Assembly: GCF_000518205.1 (NCBI RefSeq)
Contig: NZ_JADD01000026.1
Coordinates: 1-32,141, forward strand
Reading direction: 5' to 3'
DNA length: 32,141 bases
DNA from: Hutsoniella sourekii ATCC 700629
GTDB lineage: Bacteria > Bacillota > Bacilli > Lactobacillales > Aerococcaceae
A program made the translations under genes and the position numbers. Every line of letters starts with the position of its first letter. The first letter of the stretch is position 1. This document shows, piece after piece, positions 16,428-25,388 of the stretch. Below the pieces are notes generated by a model. It saw only the letters and a program-made list of their open reading frames with translations. It had not been told where the DNA came from and did no database searches.

Positions 16428-18929
16428 TTAGAACACCTTCATCTTTTCTTGGAGTTCTTTGAAACGGTCACCCAGAATCACTGATAACATACCCTGTAAG
16501 CCCATCAAGCTAGCATAGATCAAGACACCAAAGGCCATAACCAATAGAATCTTAAGGAATGTTAAGCCGCGACCGACCGGTCCAAAAGCCATATTCAAGA
16601 CATTGTTCCAGATAAAGGTCGCAATGGCCATCACTAAAGTCGGCCCTAAAACTCTTAGGAAATCTTTGATGATGGCATCCACATCCAAGGCCAAGACCCG
16701 GTCCAACTTAACAAACATGCAACCAGAAGCGACAGCAAAGCCAATCGCAGTGGATAGCAAGGCCCCATGAGCATGTAAGAGCGCAACCAATGGGTATTGT
16801 AAGACAAGCTTAACCAAGAGGCCCACCACAAGATAAGTGACGGCCTTGCGTCGGAAGTTCATTGATTGCAAGATTGTTGATAGAACCGTATAGAGCCCTA
16901 AGATAATAGCTGATAAGGAAGCAGTCACTAATAATGCTGGCCCGGCCGCACTACCTGCCGGATAGAATAATTGATACACATTATCTGCCACAGTTGCCAT
17001 CCCCACAGAGGCAGGTAACATTACAAAGGAGAAGATCAGTAAAATTTTCTCAACAATTTGGCCTGTCCCTTCCCGGTCCTGACTGGCAAAAGTAGTAGTA
17101 ACGGTTGGAACCAAAGCTGTTGCTAGAGACACCGCTAATGAGATAATGATCATGGATAACTTATCCACATCCAAGCTCAAAGTACCATATAATTCACTAA
17201 TCTCAGATAGCAGTAAGGCTGAAGAAGATTCAAGAATCTGACTAAAAGTATAGGTATCCATCAATTGAGCGATAATAATTCCAGAACCTAGTAAGATAAA
17301 TGGAATACTATCGACTACCATAATTTGTAAGCTTTGCTTGAAATCTAAGGCTACCTGGTCTCTAGAATAAGTAACCAGCTCACGAATGGCTGGCAGTCTA
17401 CGCCAATAAACAAAGAGTAGATAGAGTAATGAAGCCAAGGCTCCAATAAAGGCGGCAAAGGTTGAGTGAACAACCGCGTTGGTCACTTCTCCATAGTAAA
17501 TTTGCATAATAGCATAAGTAGCCACTAACATATAGACCACCCGCATAATTTGCTCAATAATTTGAGAGATAGCGGTTGGCTTCATGTCATTAAAGCCTTG
17601 GAAATAACCACGAAGTAAGCTCATAATCGGTAGAATTAATAGGGCTGGTACCAGTGAACGAATAACAAAGGTCGCACCTTCTGGATTCGTTGTTGGTGAA
17701 CCCGCTGCTAGAACTGGCGCTAAGACAAAAAGTAAGAGCGCAGAAAATCCACCGGTTAAGAGCATGATTAGAGATGAGTTCTTGAACAAGCGGTCCGCGG
17801 CCCGGTATTCTTTAATAGAGTGGTAGTATGCCATTTGCTTGGCAATCGCACTTGGGAATCCAGCGGTCGCTATCGATAGAAAGAGTGAGTAAGGTTTGTA
17901 ACCGATACTCATCAATGAGTTAGCCTCGGTCCAAGCCGATCCCATCCAAGTGGCCCAAGGAATCACATATAGAGCTCCAAGGACGCGAGAGATAATATTA
18001 CCCACTGAGATCCAGGCGGCACCACTGACTAAGTGGTCCTCACCCTCCCCATCCTTGTCCTCTAAATCTGGAAAATCGATTTGCTCTTCTTGGCTATGAA
18101 TCGATTGTGCTTCCAGGACAGTGTCGGTGAGAATCGGTTCAGCGAAGCTCTGGGTTTCATGACTTAATTTCTGGCTATAAGTGTAAACCTCTGCTTCTTC
18201 TTCAGGCGTTAAATCATCGGCTGCGTCTCCCTCATCTTCCTCAATAGCTTCCAAGGTCTCTTGATAGGTTTCTTGGTAGACTTGATCATTACGGTAATAA
18301 TCATCAGATTCATCCGCCTCAAGAGCCGGTGCCAGGTCAACAGTCGAAGAATCAGCTTCAAGTGTATCTAACTGCTCTTGCTCTTCTGTTGGCTCTTGAT
18401 AAACTGCTTGTAAGTCAGCTTGTCCTTGGTCCAGGTCTACCCTTTCCTCGGAGTCAGAAGCAGTGGAAGTAAACTTAGCCTTCAATCGTTGCCATAAAGA
18501 AGGTTTGACTTCTACTTCTTCATAGTAGTAGTCTACGCCTTCCAAGTCGCCACTGAACTCATCATAAGCAGACATCGGTTCCAAGTGATCCATATCAAAA
18601 TAGGCCTCTTGAGACACAGGTTTGCGTCGTTTGACGGTCTTAACTGGACCTTGAGTCGCTTGCGACTCCTCCAGGCTCTCTATCTCATCTTCTACTTGCT
18701 GGCGGGCCTGATCAAGGTCAGCTTGGGCTGACCTTTGGCCTTGCAATTGATCCTCTAAGACCTCTTGATGGTGAGAGGGGTGAACCGGTTGGCTTCGATC
18801 AAAGTAATCATCATCTAAGTTTACCCGGCTTTGTTCACGAATTTTCTTTAAATCTTCAGCTGTAAATTGAATAGTCTGATCGAATTTGCGACCAGTCGAC
18901 TTTCCAGATTGGGTCTCCTGTTCAGACAT
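16428..18929 (-). CDS. murJ: MurJ/YtgP-type lipid II flippase with long acidic N-terminal extension
   Basis: 833 residues from the ATG at 18929, which sits six bases after AGGAGG. A longer reading would overlap the leuS end and is not needed. Residues about 300-833 form the membrane part (about 14 helices; SGAAWISVGNIISRVLGALY begins helix 1), with the MOP-superfamily size and character of MurJ/YtgP, which flips lipid-linked peptidoglycan precursor. Residues 1-299 are hydrophilic and highly acidic (Asp/Glu/Gln-rich) with a small basic stretch KTVKRRKP near 97-104. They look disordered, and ordinary MurJ proteins of about 540 residues lack such a segment. It lies between leuS and rsuA, 16 bases after leuS. 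The flippase role is inferred from family and context. Confidence 0.87.
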   Translation of the reverse strand: MSEQETQSGKSTGRKFDQTIQFTAEDLKKIREQSRVNLDDDYFDRSQPVHPSHHQEVLEDQLQGQRSAQADLDQARQQVEDEIESLEESQATQGPVKTVKRRKPVSQEAYFDMDHLEPMSAYDEFSGDLEGVDYYYEEVEVKPSLWQRLKAKFTSTASDSEERVDLDQGQADLQAVYQEPTEEQEQLDTLEADSSTVDLAPALEADESDDYYRNDQVYQETYQETLEAIEEDEGDAADDLTPEEEAEVYTYSQKLSHETQSFAEPILTDTVLEAQSIHSQEEQIDFPDLEDKDGEGEDHLVSGAAWISVGNIISRVLGALYVIPWATWMGSAWTEANSLMSIGYKPYSLFLSIATAGFPSAIAKQMAYYHSIKEYRAADRLFKNSSLIMLLTGGFSALLLFVLAPVLAAGSPTTNPEGATFVIRSLVPALLILPIMSLLRGYFQGFNDMKPTAISQIIEQIMRVVYMLVATYAIMQIYYGEVTNAVVHSTFAAFIGALASLLYLLFVYWRRLPAIRELVTYSRDQVALDFKQSLQIMVVDSIPFILLGSGIIIAQLMDTYTFSQILESSSALLLSEISELYGTLSLDVDKLSMIIISLAVSLATALVPTVTTTFASQDREGTGQIVEKILLIFSFVMLPASVGMATVADNVYQLFYPAGSAAGPALLVTASLSAIILGLYTVLSTILQSMNFRRKAVTYLVVGLLVKLVLQYPLVALLHAHGALLSTAIGFAVASGCMFVKLDRVLALDVDAIIKDFLRVLGPTLVMAIATFIWNNVLNMAFGPVGRGLTFLKILLVMAFGVLIYASLMGLQGMLSVILGDRFKELQEKMKVF

Positions 18930-18945
18930 CGTCATCCTCCTTCTC

Positions 18946-21360
18946 TTAGTTAGCGACAATATTGACCAATCGATTAACGACAACAATGACTTTGCGTACG
19001 GTTAAGCCTTCTAGGGCACTGGTCACTTCTGGATTAGCCAGAGCTAGAGATTCAACCGTTTCTTGGTCTAGATCTGCTTCCATCTTCATTCTTGCCTTTA
19101 GTTTACCATTGACTTGAACCACAATTTCAACTTCTTGGTCTTTGGTTAATTCTTCTTGGTAGCTTGGCCAAGCTTGATGGCTAATACTTTCCTCATGGCC
19201 AAGGTATTGCCAAATTTCTTCGCCCAAATGAGGAGCAATCGGTGCCAATAGCTGGATGAAGCCTTCAGCATACTCTCTCGGAAAGACTTCAGCGGAGCTA
19301 GCCTCATTTAAGAAGATCATCAATTGCGAAATTGCTGTATTAAAATGTAATTTATCGTAATCAGCGCTAACCTTCTTAACGGTCTGATGATAGACTTGGG
19401 TCAAATCATCGTTGGCTTGATCCTGAATGGTGTCCTTTAATGTCATCTTGTCTTCATCGACATAGAGACGCCAGACTCGGTCCAAGAAGCGACGGCTACC
19501 AGCCAGTCCTTCTTCACTCCAAGCAATCGAAGCATCTAGCGGTCCCATGAACATTTCATAAACGCGAAGCGTGTCAGCTCCATACTCATGAACCACATCA
19601 TCTGGATTCACCACATTGCCTCTTGATTTAGACATCTTTTCGTTGTTTTCACCAAGGATCATCCCTTGATTATATAACTTTTGGAAGGGTTCCTTGGTTG
19701 GAACAAGGTCCAAGTCATATAAGAACTTATGCCAGAAACGAGCATATAACAAGTGCAGAACGGCGTGTTCCGCTCCTCCAATGTACAAATCAACATTTTG
19801 CCACTTAGCAATTGCTTCCTCGCCAACCAAGGCTTCTTGGTTATGCGGATCCATAAAGCGAAGGAAGTACCATGAGGATCCTGCCCATTGTGGCATAGTA
19901 TTCGTTTCTCGTCTTCCCTTCATGCCAGTTTCAGGGTCAACCACATTAACCCATTCAGAAATATTGGCCAAGGGTGATTCTCCTGTTCCACTTGGCTTAA
20001 TGTGATCGGCCTTAGGTAGAACGACAGGCAATTCTTCTTCAGGCACAGCGGTCGTCGTTCCATCTTCCCAATGAATCACTGGGATCGGCTCTCCCCAATA
20101 GCGTTGACGTGAGAAGACCCAGTCACGCAAGCGGTAATTAATTTGACGTTGACCGCTTCCTTTTTCTTCCAACCAGTCAATCATTGTTGGAATAGCTTCC
20201 TCTGTGGTTAAGCCATCAAGGAATTCAGAGTTCACATGCGGACCGTCTCCTAAGTAAGGCAGGTCTTCTTGGGATTCAATAACGCGAATAATCGGAAGAT
20301 CATACTTATTAGCAAAGGCAAAGTCACGCTCATCATGAGCAGGAGACCCCATAACCGCTCCAGTTCCGTAAGAGGCAATTACATAGTCTGCCACCCAAAT
20401 TGGAATCTCTTGGCCAGTAGCTGGGTTAATGACATAAGAACCAGTGAAGACACCTGTCTTATCCTTATTTAGGGAAGTTCGCTCTAATTCACTCTTAAGT
20501 TCCACTTCCTTAATATAAGCAGTGACCTCTGCTTCTTGGTCTGCCGTTATTAAGGATTGGACAAATTTATGTTCAGGTGCAACGACAACATAGGACGCTC
20601 CAAATAAGGTGTCTGGTCTTGTCGTATAAGATTCGATGACTAAGTCGCTATCCTTAACTGGGAAAAAGATAGTCGCTCCTTGTGATTTACCGATCCAGTT
20701 ACGTTGCATTTCCTTAATGGATTCTGGCCAATCTAATTCTTCAAGGTCTTCTAGTAAACGATCGGCGTAGGCCGTAATCTTCAAGACCCATTGCTTCATC
20801 GGGCGACGGTAAACAGGGTGACCGCCCCGCTCAGATACGCCATCGATTACCTCTTCATTAGCCAGAACTGTTCCTAGAGCCGGACACCAGTTAACCATGA
20901 CATCGTCTTGATAAGCCAAGCCTTTTTCATAGAGTTTGGTGAAAATCCACTGGGTCCACTTATAATAACTAGGATCAGTGGTGTTGATTTCCCGGTCCCA
21001 ATCGTAAGAAAAGCCTAGAGACTTGATTTGACGTTTAAAGGTTTGAATGTTTTGCTCCGTAAATTCTGCTGGGTCGTTACCTGTATCCAATGCATATTGT
21101 TCAGCTGGCAAACCAAAAGCATCCCAGCCCATTGGATGCAGAACATCATACCCTTGGGCACGGCGGACTCTGGCCATGATATCCGTTGCGGTATAGCCTT
21201 CTGGGTGACCCACATGCAAGCCGGATCCAGATGGATAAGGGAACATATCTAAAGCATAATACTTCGGATGATCAAGGCCTCGGTCTAAGGTCTTAAAGGT
21301 ATGGTGATCGTCCCAATATTGCTGCCACTTCTTCTCAATTTCTAAATGTTGATAAGTCAT
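18946..21360 (-). CDS. leuS: Leucine--tRNA ligase
   Basis: 804 residues, a full-length class-I synthetase. The HIGH-type motif is [15 protein letters not shown] near the N-terminus, the CP1 editing domain contains [12 protein letters not shown] and GSPAHDERD, and [10 protein letters not shown] is the second class signature; an anticodon-binding helical domain and a C-terminal domain follow. The start is the ATG at 21360, seven bases after GGAGG; the upstream ATG at 21381 precedes that site. First gene of the operon with murJ and rsuA. The leader is too short for a T-box. Confidence 0.97.
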   Translation of the reverse strand: MTYQHLEIEKKWQQYWDDHHTFKTLDRGLDHPKYYALDMFPYPSGSGLHVGHPEGYTATDIMARVRRAQGYDVLHPMGWDAFGLPAEQYALDTGNDPAEFTEQNIQTFKRQIKSLGFSYDWDREINTTDPSYYKWTQWIFTKLYEKGLAYQDDVMVNWCPALGTVLANEEVIDGVSERGGHPVYRRPMKQWVLKITAYADRLLEDLEELDWPESIKEMQRNWIGKSQGATIFFPVKDSDLVIESYTTRPDTLFGASYVVVAPEHKFVQSLITADQEAEVTAYIKEVELKSELERTSLNKDKTGVFTGSYVINPATGQEIPIWVADYVIASYGTGAVMGSPAHDERDFAFANKYDLPIIRVIESQEDLPYLGDGPHVNSEFLDGLTTEEAIPTMIDWLEEKGSGQRQINYRLRDWVFSRQRYWGEPIPVIHWEDGTTTAVPEEELPVVLPKADHIKPSGTGESPLANISEWVNVVDPETGMKGRRETNTMPQWAGSSWYFLRFMDPHNQEALVGEEAIAKWQNVDLYIGGAEHAVLHLLYARFWHKFLYDLDLVPTKEPFQKLYNQGMILGENNEKMSKSRGNVVNPDDVVHEYGADTLRVYEMFMGPLDASIAWSEEGLAGSRRFLDRVWRLYVDEDKMTLKDTIQDQANDDLTQVYHQTVKKVSADYDKLHFNTAISQLMIFLNEASSAEVFPREYAEGFIQLLAPIAPHLGEEIWQYLGHEESISHQAWPSYQEELTKDQEVEIVVQVNGKLKARMKMEADLDQETVESLALANPEVTSALEGLTVRKVIVVVNRLVNIVAN

Positions 21361-21402
21361 AATATATCCTCCACATTCCATAATTTCATGATATTCTTAC
21401 CT

Positions 21403-21408
21403 ATTCTA
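21403..21408 (-). promoter_or_regulatory. Extended -10 element of the leuS promoter
   Basis: Minus-strand TGG-TAGAAT about 40 bp before leuS and about 50 bp after the preceding terminator stem. The -35 is poor. It matches the pepV promoter core. Confidence 0.4.
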
Positions 21409-21439
21409 CCACACAATCAGCTATTTGATTAGCTTTTGG

Positions 21440-21491
21440 CTAAAATAAATATCACCTACATTCGTCGTTTGGGCGGAAGAATGTAGGTGAT
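21440..21491 (-). terminator. Terminator of the glucosaminidase gene
   Basis: A 13-bp stem ATCACCTACATTC/GAATGTAGGTGAT (21451-21463 with 21479-21491), followed on the minus strand by ATTTATTTTA. Confidence 0.8.
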
Positions 21492-21502
21492 GAAAAATTC
21501 GC

Positions 21503-23200
21503 TTAAAATTGAATCTCTTGACCAATCAAGATTGTGGTTGATCCTTGGTTGTTGGCAATTAATTGTTCTACGTCTAATTGGTTGGCCTTGGCAATACTGT
21601 ATAGGGTATCGCCGGCTTGAACCTTGTAAGATGAAGCAGACTCAGTCGCCACAGCCGCCTCTGAGTTAAGCGGAGCAGGAGCTGGAACTTCTACTGGTTC
21701 AGCAGCTGGTGCCGCTGCTTGGTAACTAGTTTCAACTGAAGCCTCCTGGGTATCAGGAATCTGACTAGTCGTTTCAGTCTGAGCTGAAGGAATAGTCAGG
21801 GTCTGGCCTGGATAAATCAAGGAAGAATTCAATTGATTGGCCTGCATTAATTGATCCAATTGAATACCATTTCGGTTGGCGATTGCATAAAGGGTATCGC
21901 CACGACTCACTGAATAAGTGGACTGGCTAGCTTTAGCTACTGGCTTAGCAGCTGGTGTGGCTACTTGGCTTGCCGATTGATTAGTGGCAGACTTTGCTGG
22001 TGCTGTAAGTCTAGCTGTGGACGCCACTGACTTGCTTTCTTGAACGGGTCTAGAGATCTTTAGCTCTTGGCCTGGATAGATAGTGCTTGATTGAAGCTTA
22101 TTCTCGCTCATCAAACGATCTAATGAAAGGCCATTCCGTTTAGCGATCGCATAGAGTGTATCCCCTGGCTGAATCACATAATCCACCTGATTAGTTGTTA
22201 AGGCTGGCTGAGCTTGTGAAGTTTCGACTGGCCCAGCAGCATCTTCTTGGCTTTGAGAGCTAGGAGCCACTGTCGGTCTAGCTGGGGCTTCAGGAGCTGT
22301 CGGAGTCTGAGCAACTTGAATGGTTTGGCCTGCCAATAAATTATTAGAGTCAAAGCCATTTAATTGTTTTAATTGATCAACGGTCATGCCGTATTTACGC
22401 GAAATGGCCCATAAGCTATCCCCCGGATTGACAATATAGGTCTGTGTCGCCTGGCTAGCTGGAAGGGGCTGGTTCAAGGATTCTGTCTCAACGACCCTTG
22501 CTGGACTAGCAGGAGCCGGATTAGAAGCGTTAAGGTCTCTTCTTACTTGATCGAACTGAGTCAGATTATTCTCTTCAATGATTCGGTTCAACTTGCTGGC
22601 ATAGCTAGTATCAGTAGCATAGCGACCTGTTAGATGAGCCGTTGCCTCTTGATATGAATTGGTATTACTTCGACGGGCACCCGCATAAAAATTATAGCGC
22701 CAATTACTTGGATCATGATTACCTGTTAAGACACTTGCATAGTCTCTTAAGGATTCCCCGTAGTTATTGTAACGACGGAATCCATCCTTAATCTGATAGT
22801 AGTTCCCACTACCATCATCTTCCAAGGTGGGCATCAAGACGGATTGGCCTTGATAATTACCCTTGATTCCGAATAGGTTATAGTTAGGGGCCTGGGCTAG
22901 GCGGCTATTACCCCATCCCGACTCAAGTGCAGCTTGGGCGATCATCACTGAAGCATACAAATCATTCTCACTAGCAATGTCTCTTGCATAGTCAGTGACC
23001 ATGGATAGAAACTTAGACTTAACTGACTGGGCTTCTACGACAGTCCCTGTCCGATAATCTTGAGGGGCCAAGTGACTGGCAATTGCGCCTGCAGAAAAAA
23101 GGACCATCCCTGTTTGTAATTTTTTTAGTAATTGTTTAGATTGCTCCATTTGACGGAGTTCTTTGCGTGTTTGAATAATGGTTTGTCTGGATTTCAACAA
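21503..23200 (-). CDS. Peptidoglycan hydrolase: glucosaminidase with four LysM repeats
   Basis: 565 residues. An N-terminal charged segment and hydrophobic stretch (about 25-45, LQTGMVLFSAGAIAS) look like an export signal. A GH73 N-acetylglucosaminidase-type domain (about 60-212) has the catalytic Glu93 in AALESGWGNS and the tail YATDTSYASKL. Four LysM domains follow at about 254-296, 341-383, 428-470 and 524-565, each starting with a GDSLWAI/GDTLYAI-type motif and joined by Ala/Ser/Pro/Gln-rich linkers. It should be secreted, bind glycan GlcNAc and cut the wall, probably for daughter-cell separation. The start is TTG at 23200 (or the TTG after it), placed behind GGAGG. The first ATG downstream, at residue 18, lacks a ribosome-binding site. 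Confidence 0.92.
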   Translation of the reverse strand: MLKSRQTIIQTRKELRQMEQSKQLLKKLQTGMVLFSAGAIASHLAPQDYRTGTVVEAQSVKSKFLSMVTDYARDIASENDLYASVMIAQAALESGWGNSRLAQAPNYNLFGIKGNYQGQSVLMPTLEDDGSGNYYQIKDGFRRYNNYGESLRDYASVLTGNHDPSNWRYNFYAGARRSNTNSYQEATAHLTGRYATDTSYASKLNRIIEENNLTQFDQVRRDLNASNPAPASPARVVETESLNQPLPASQATQTYIVNPGDSLWAISRKYGMTVDQLKQLNGFDSNNLLAGQTIQVAQTPTAPEAPARPTVAPSSQSQEDAAGPVETSQAQPALTTNQVDYVIQPGDTLYAIAKRNGLSLDRLMSENKLQSSTIYPGQELKISRPVQESKSVASTARLTAPAKSATNQSASQVATPAAKPVAKASQSTYSVSRGDTLYAIANRNGIQLDQLMQANQLNSSLIYPGQTLTIPSAQTETTSQIPDTQEASVETSYQAAAPAAEPVEVPAPAPLNSEAAVATESASSYKVQAGDTLYSIAKANQLDVEQLIANNQGSTTILIGQEIQF

Positions 23201-23369
23201 TTTTACCTCCGCTTGAAATATGTTTGGTATAATCAGGCAGTCTATCCGCCTAATAATTCTTATGATACAATTAACATTATAAATAAGTCTTAAGGAAATT
23301 AATAGTTTATCAACAGCTTTGTCGACTAGACTTAAAATATGTAATCTTTTTGTAATATAAGGAGGTATT

Positions 23370-23939
23370 ATGCTTAGTGCACTCAGATTTGGTCACCAAC
23401 AATTAGACCAACTTATTCAAGATTTTCCCCAAGGAAATTTTATCGATGGAACTTTAGGTAATGGCCATGACTTGACCCGGATCCTAACACACTCGGCCTT
23501 TGGAGGCCATGCCTACGGCTTCGACATCCAGGAACAAGCCATCCAGAACAGCCAGGAACGCATCAAGCAAGCAGGCCCTATCAAGGGAAGCTATCAACTC
23601 TTTCAAGCTAGCCATGACCAAATTGATCACTACTTGAATGAAGTGGAAGCCTTTCACGGAGCCATCTACAATCTTGGCTATCTACCTGGGGGAGACCATC
23701 AAGTAACCACCCTCGCGGATTCTACTATCCAATCCTTGAAACAAGTCGCGGAAAAACTTGTTCCCAAAGGTAAGATCATTGTTATCGTCTATCACGGCCA
23801 TCCCCAAGGAAAGTTGGAGCGTGACGCTGTTCTAGAAGAGTTAAGCTCCTGGCCCCAAGAAAACTATCAAGTTCTCCAATACGGCTTTATCAATCAAATC
23901 AATAATCCTCCCTTTGCCCTCATTATCGAAAAAAGGTAA
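23370..23939 (+). CDS. mnmM: tRNA (mnm5s2U34) methyltransferase-like SAM enzyme (YtqB family)
   Basis: 189 residues of the class-I methyltransferase fold. SAM motif I is FIDGTLGNGHD near residues 23-33, motif II-like YGFDIQEQA, and the family-specific NLGYLPGGDH near residue 107. The family (rRNA_methylase, PF06962) includes Bacillus YtqB, shown to be MnmM, which adds the last methyl group in mnm5s2U at the tRNA wobble position. The start has an AAGGAGG site six bases upstream. It is divergent from the glucosaminidase gene and convergent with metK. Substrate assignment rests on family, not on residues that I can verify. Confidence 0.85.
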   Translation: MLSALRFGHQQLDQLIQDFPQGNFIDGTLGNGHDLTRILTHSAFGGHAYGFDIQEQAIQNSQERIKQAGPIKGSYQLFQASHDQIDHYLNEVEAFHGAIYNLGYLPGGDHQVTTLADSTIQSLKQVAEKLVPKGKIIVIVYHGHPQGKLERDAVLEELSSWPQENYQVLQYGFINQINNPPFALIIEKR

Positions 23940-23957
23940 AGGCAAAATCAATCATTG

Positions 23958-23995
23958 GCATCCGGTTTCTTTTACAAGAACTTGGATGCTTTTTA
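23958..23995 (+). terminator. Terminator of mnmM
   Basis: GCATCC/GGATGC (23958-23963 with 23984-23989) with inner TTC/GAA pairing, followed by five T. Confidence 0.8.
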
Positions 23996-24003
23996 CTAAG
24001 GAA

Positions 24004-24041
24004 ATAAAAAAGAGGAATACCAGCTCAGCTGATAATTCCTC
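24004..24041 (-). terminator. Terminator of metK
   Basis: GAGGAAT/ATTCCTC (24012-24018 with 24035-24041) with an inner AGCT pairing, followed on the minus strand by a T run. Confidence 0.8.
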
Positions 24042-24056
24042 TATATCTAGTCCTTA

Positions 24057-25235
24057 TTATGAACGAACAGCTGCAAGTAGGGCATCAACCTTATCTACTT
24101 GTTCCCAAGGTAGCTGAATATCCGTCCGGCCAAAGTGTCCATAGGCCGCTGTCTGTTGATAAATCGGACGGCGTAAATCTAGCATTTCAATGATGCCCCC
24201 AGGCGTTAAGTCAAAGACTTCACGGATGGCTAGGATTAAGCGATCTGGATCAATCTTAGCTTCTTCATCTAAGCGGACATTAATAGAAGTCGGCTCACTC
24301 ACGCCAATCGCATAAGCCAATTGGATCTCACAAGTATTAGCTAAACCACTGGCTACAATGTTCTTAGCAACGTAACGGGCAGCATAAGAAGCTGATCGGT
24401 CGACCTTGGTTGCGTCCTTACCAGAAAAGGCTCCCCCTCCATGGTGGGCTGCTCCTCCATAAGTATCCACAATAATCTTGCGTCCGGTTAGACCAGAATC
24501 CCCTACCGGGCCTCCAATCACAAATTTACCCGTTGGATTGATCCAATAACGTGTATTCTCATCCAGCCACTCACTAGGAACAACCGGCTCAATCACTTCT
24601 TTAATTAGGTCTTGGCGAATGGTTTCTAATTCAATACTTTCATCATGCTGACTTGAAATAACAATATTATCGATTCGGACTACTTCACCCGCTTGATTGT
24701 ATTCAACTGTCACCTGGGTCTTACCATCAGGTCCCAAGTAGTCCAAAATATTATCCTTACGAACCTTAGCCAAGCGACGCGCCAATTGATGGCTTAGGTC
24801 AATGGCCAAAGGCATATAAGATTCTGTCTCCTTGCTGGCGTAACCAAACATGATTCCTTGGTCCCCAGCGCCAATCTCTTGTTCTTGTGATTCACGAGTT
24901 TCAAGTGCATCATCGACTCCTTGGGCGATGTCTGGCGACTGCTCATCCAAGGATACCAGGACAGCAACATTGTCCGCATCAAAGCCATATTTAAAGTCAT
25001 GGTAACCAATCTCACGAATGGTCTCGCGGACAATCTTTTGAATGTCTACATAAGCCGTTGTCGTGATCTCTCCAAACACTAGAACCAAGCCCGTATTCAC
25101 TGCGGTCTCACAAGCCACGCGAGCCATTGGATCTTCAGCTAGAATGGCGTCTAAGATAGCATCACTAATTTGATCGGCTACCTTATCTGGATGGCCCTCC
25201 GTTACTGATTCTGATGTAAATAAATAATTTGACAT
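24057..25235 (-). CDS. metK: S-adenosylmethionine synthetase
   Basis: 392 residues. Signature motifs are [20 protein letters not shown] (N-terminal, ATP/Mg), [23 protein letters not shown] and [17 protein letters not shown] (phosphate-binding loop). It makes SAM from methionine and ATP, supplying the methyltransferases in this window. The start is the ATG at 25235, seven bases after a six-G Shine-Dalgarno that is part of the SMK-box riboswitch; the in-frame ATG five codons upstream lies ahead of that site. Convergent with mnmM, with separate terminators. Confidence 0.97.
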   Translation of the reverse strand: MSNYLFTSESVTEGHPDKVADQISDAILDAILAEDPMARVACETAVNTGLVLVFGEITTTAYVDIQKIVRETIREIGYHDFKYGFDADNVAVLVSLDEQSPDIAQGVDDALETRESQEQEIGAGDQGIMFGYASKETESYMPLAIDLSHQLARRLAKVRKDNILDYLGPDGKTQVTVEYNQAGEVVRIDNIVISSQHDESIELETIRQDLIKEVIEPVVPSEWLDENTRYWINPTGKFVIGGPVGDSGLTGRKIIVDTYGGAAHHGGGAFSGKDATKVDRSASYAARYVAKNIVASGLANTCEIQLAYAIGVSEPTSINVRLDEEAKIDPDRLILAIREVFDLTPGGIIEMLDLRRPIYQQTAAYGHFGRTDIQLPWEQVDKVDALLAAVRS

Positions 25236-25237
25236 AT

Positions 25238-25310
25238 AATTTCCCCCCATTTAATTAGAGTTACAAGGCATTTTCACAATAGTGAACCCTATCGGGAATT
25301 GATTTGTAAC
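25238..25310 (-). promoter_or_regulatory. SMK-box (SAM-III) riboswitch of metK
   Basis: The minus strand carries AATTCCCGATAGGG, a hairpin TTCAC/GTGAA, ATGCCTTGTAAC, then GGGGGGAAAT, in the order known for SMK boxes of lactic acid bacteria. TTCCC can pair with the GGGAA of the Shine-Dalgarno. In the family, SAM binding stabilises this pairing and blocks ribosome entry. GTTACAA (25310-25304) is fully complementary to TTGTAAC (25266-25260), forming an outer helix around the core. This is translational feedback control by SAM. Confidence 0.93.
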
Positions 25311-25316
25311 GTGGCC

Positions 25317-25322
25317 ATTATA
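25317..25322 (-). promoter_or_regulatory. -10 element of the metK promoter
   Basis: A perfect TATAAT on the minus strand seven bases before the 5' arm of the SMK outer helix, so the transcript would begin right at the riboswitch. The -35 is weak. Confidence 0.6.
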
Positions 25323-25388
25323 TCACATTGAGCTTTTGAACTGAATAGCAATTAAGTTTAAATACGCTTTCTCAAGCTAAGGTCAATA

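Noticed and set aside
21487-21669. Plus-strand frame antisense to the last LysM repeat
   Set aside because: Overlaps the terminator and a conserved domain; chance frame.
23914-24117. 67-codon plus-strand frame bridging mnmM and metK
   Set aside because: It crosses two terminators and the 3' end of metK in antisense, with no ribosome-binding site.
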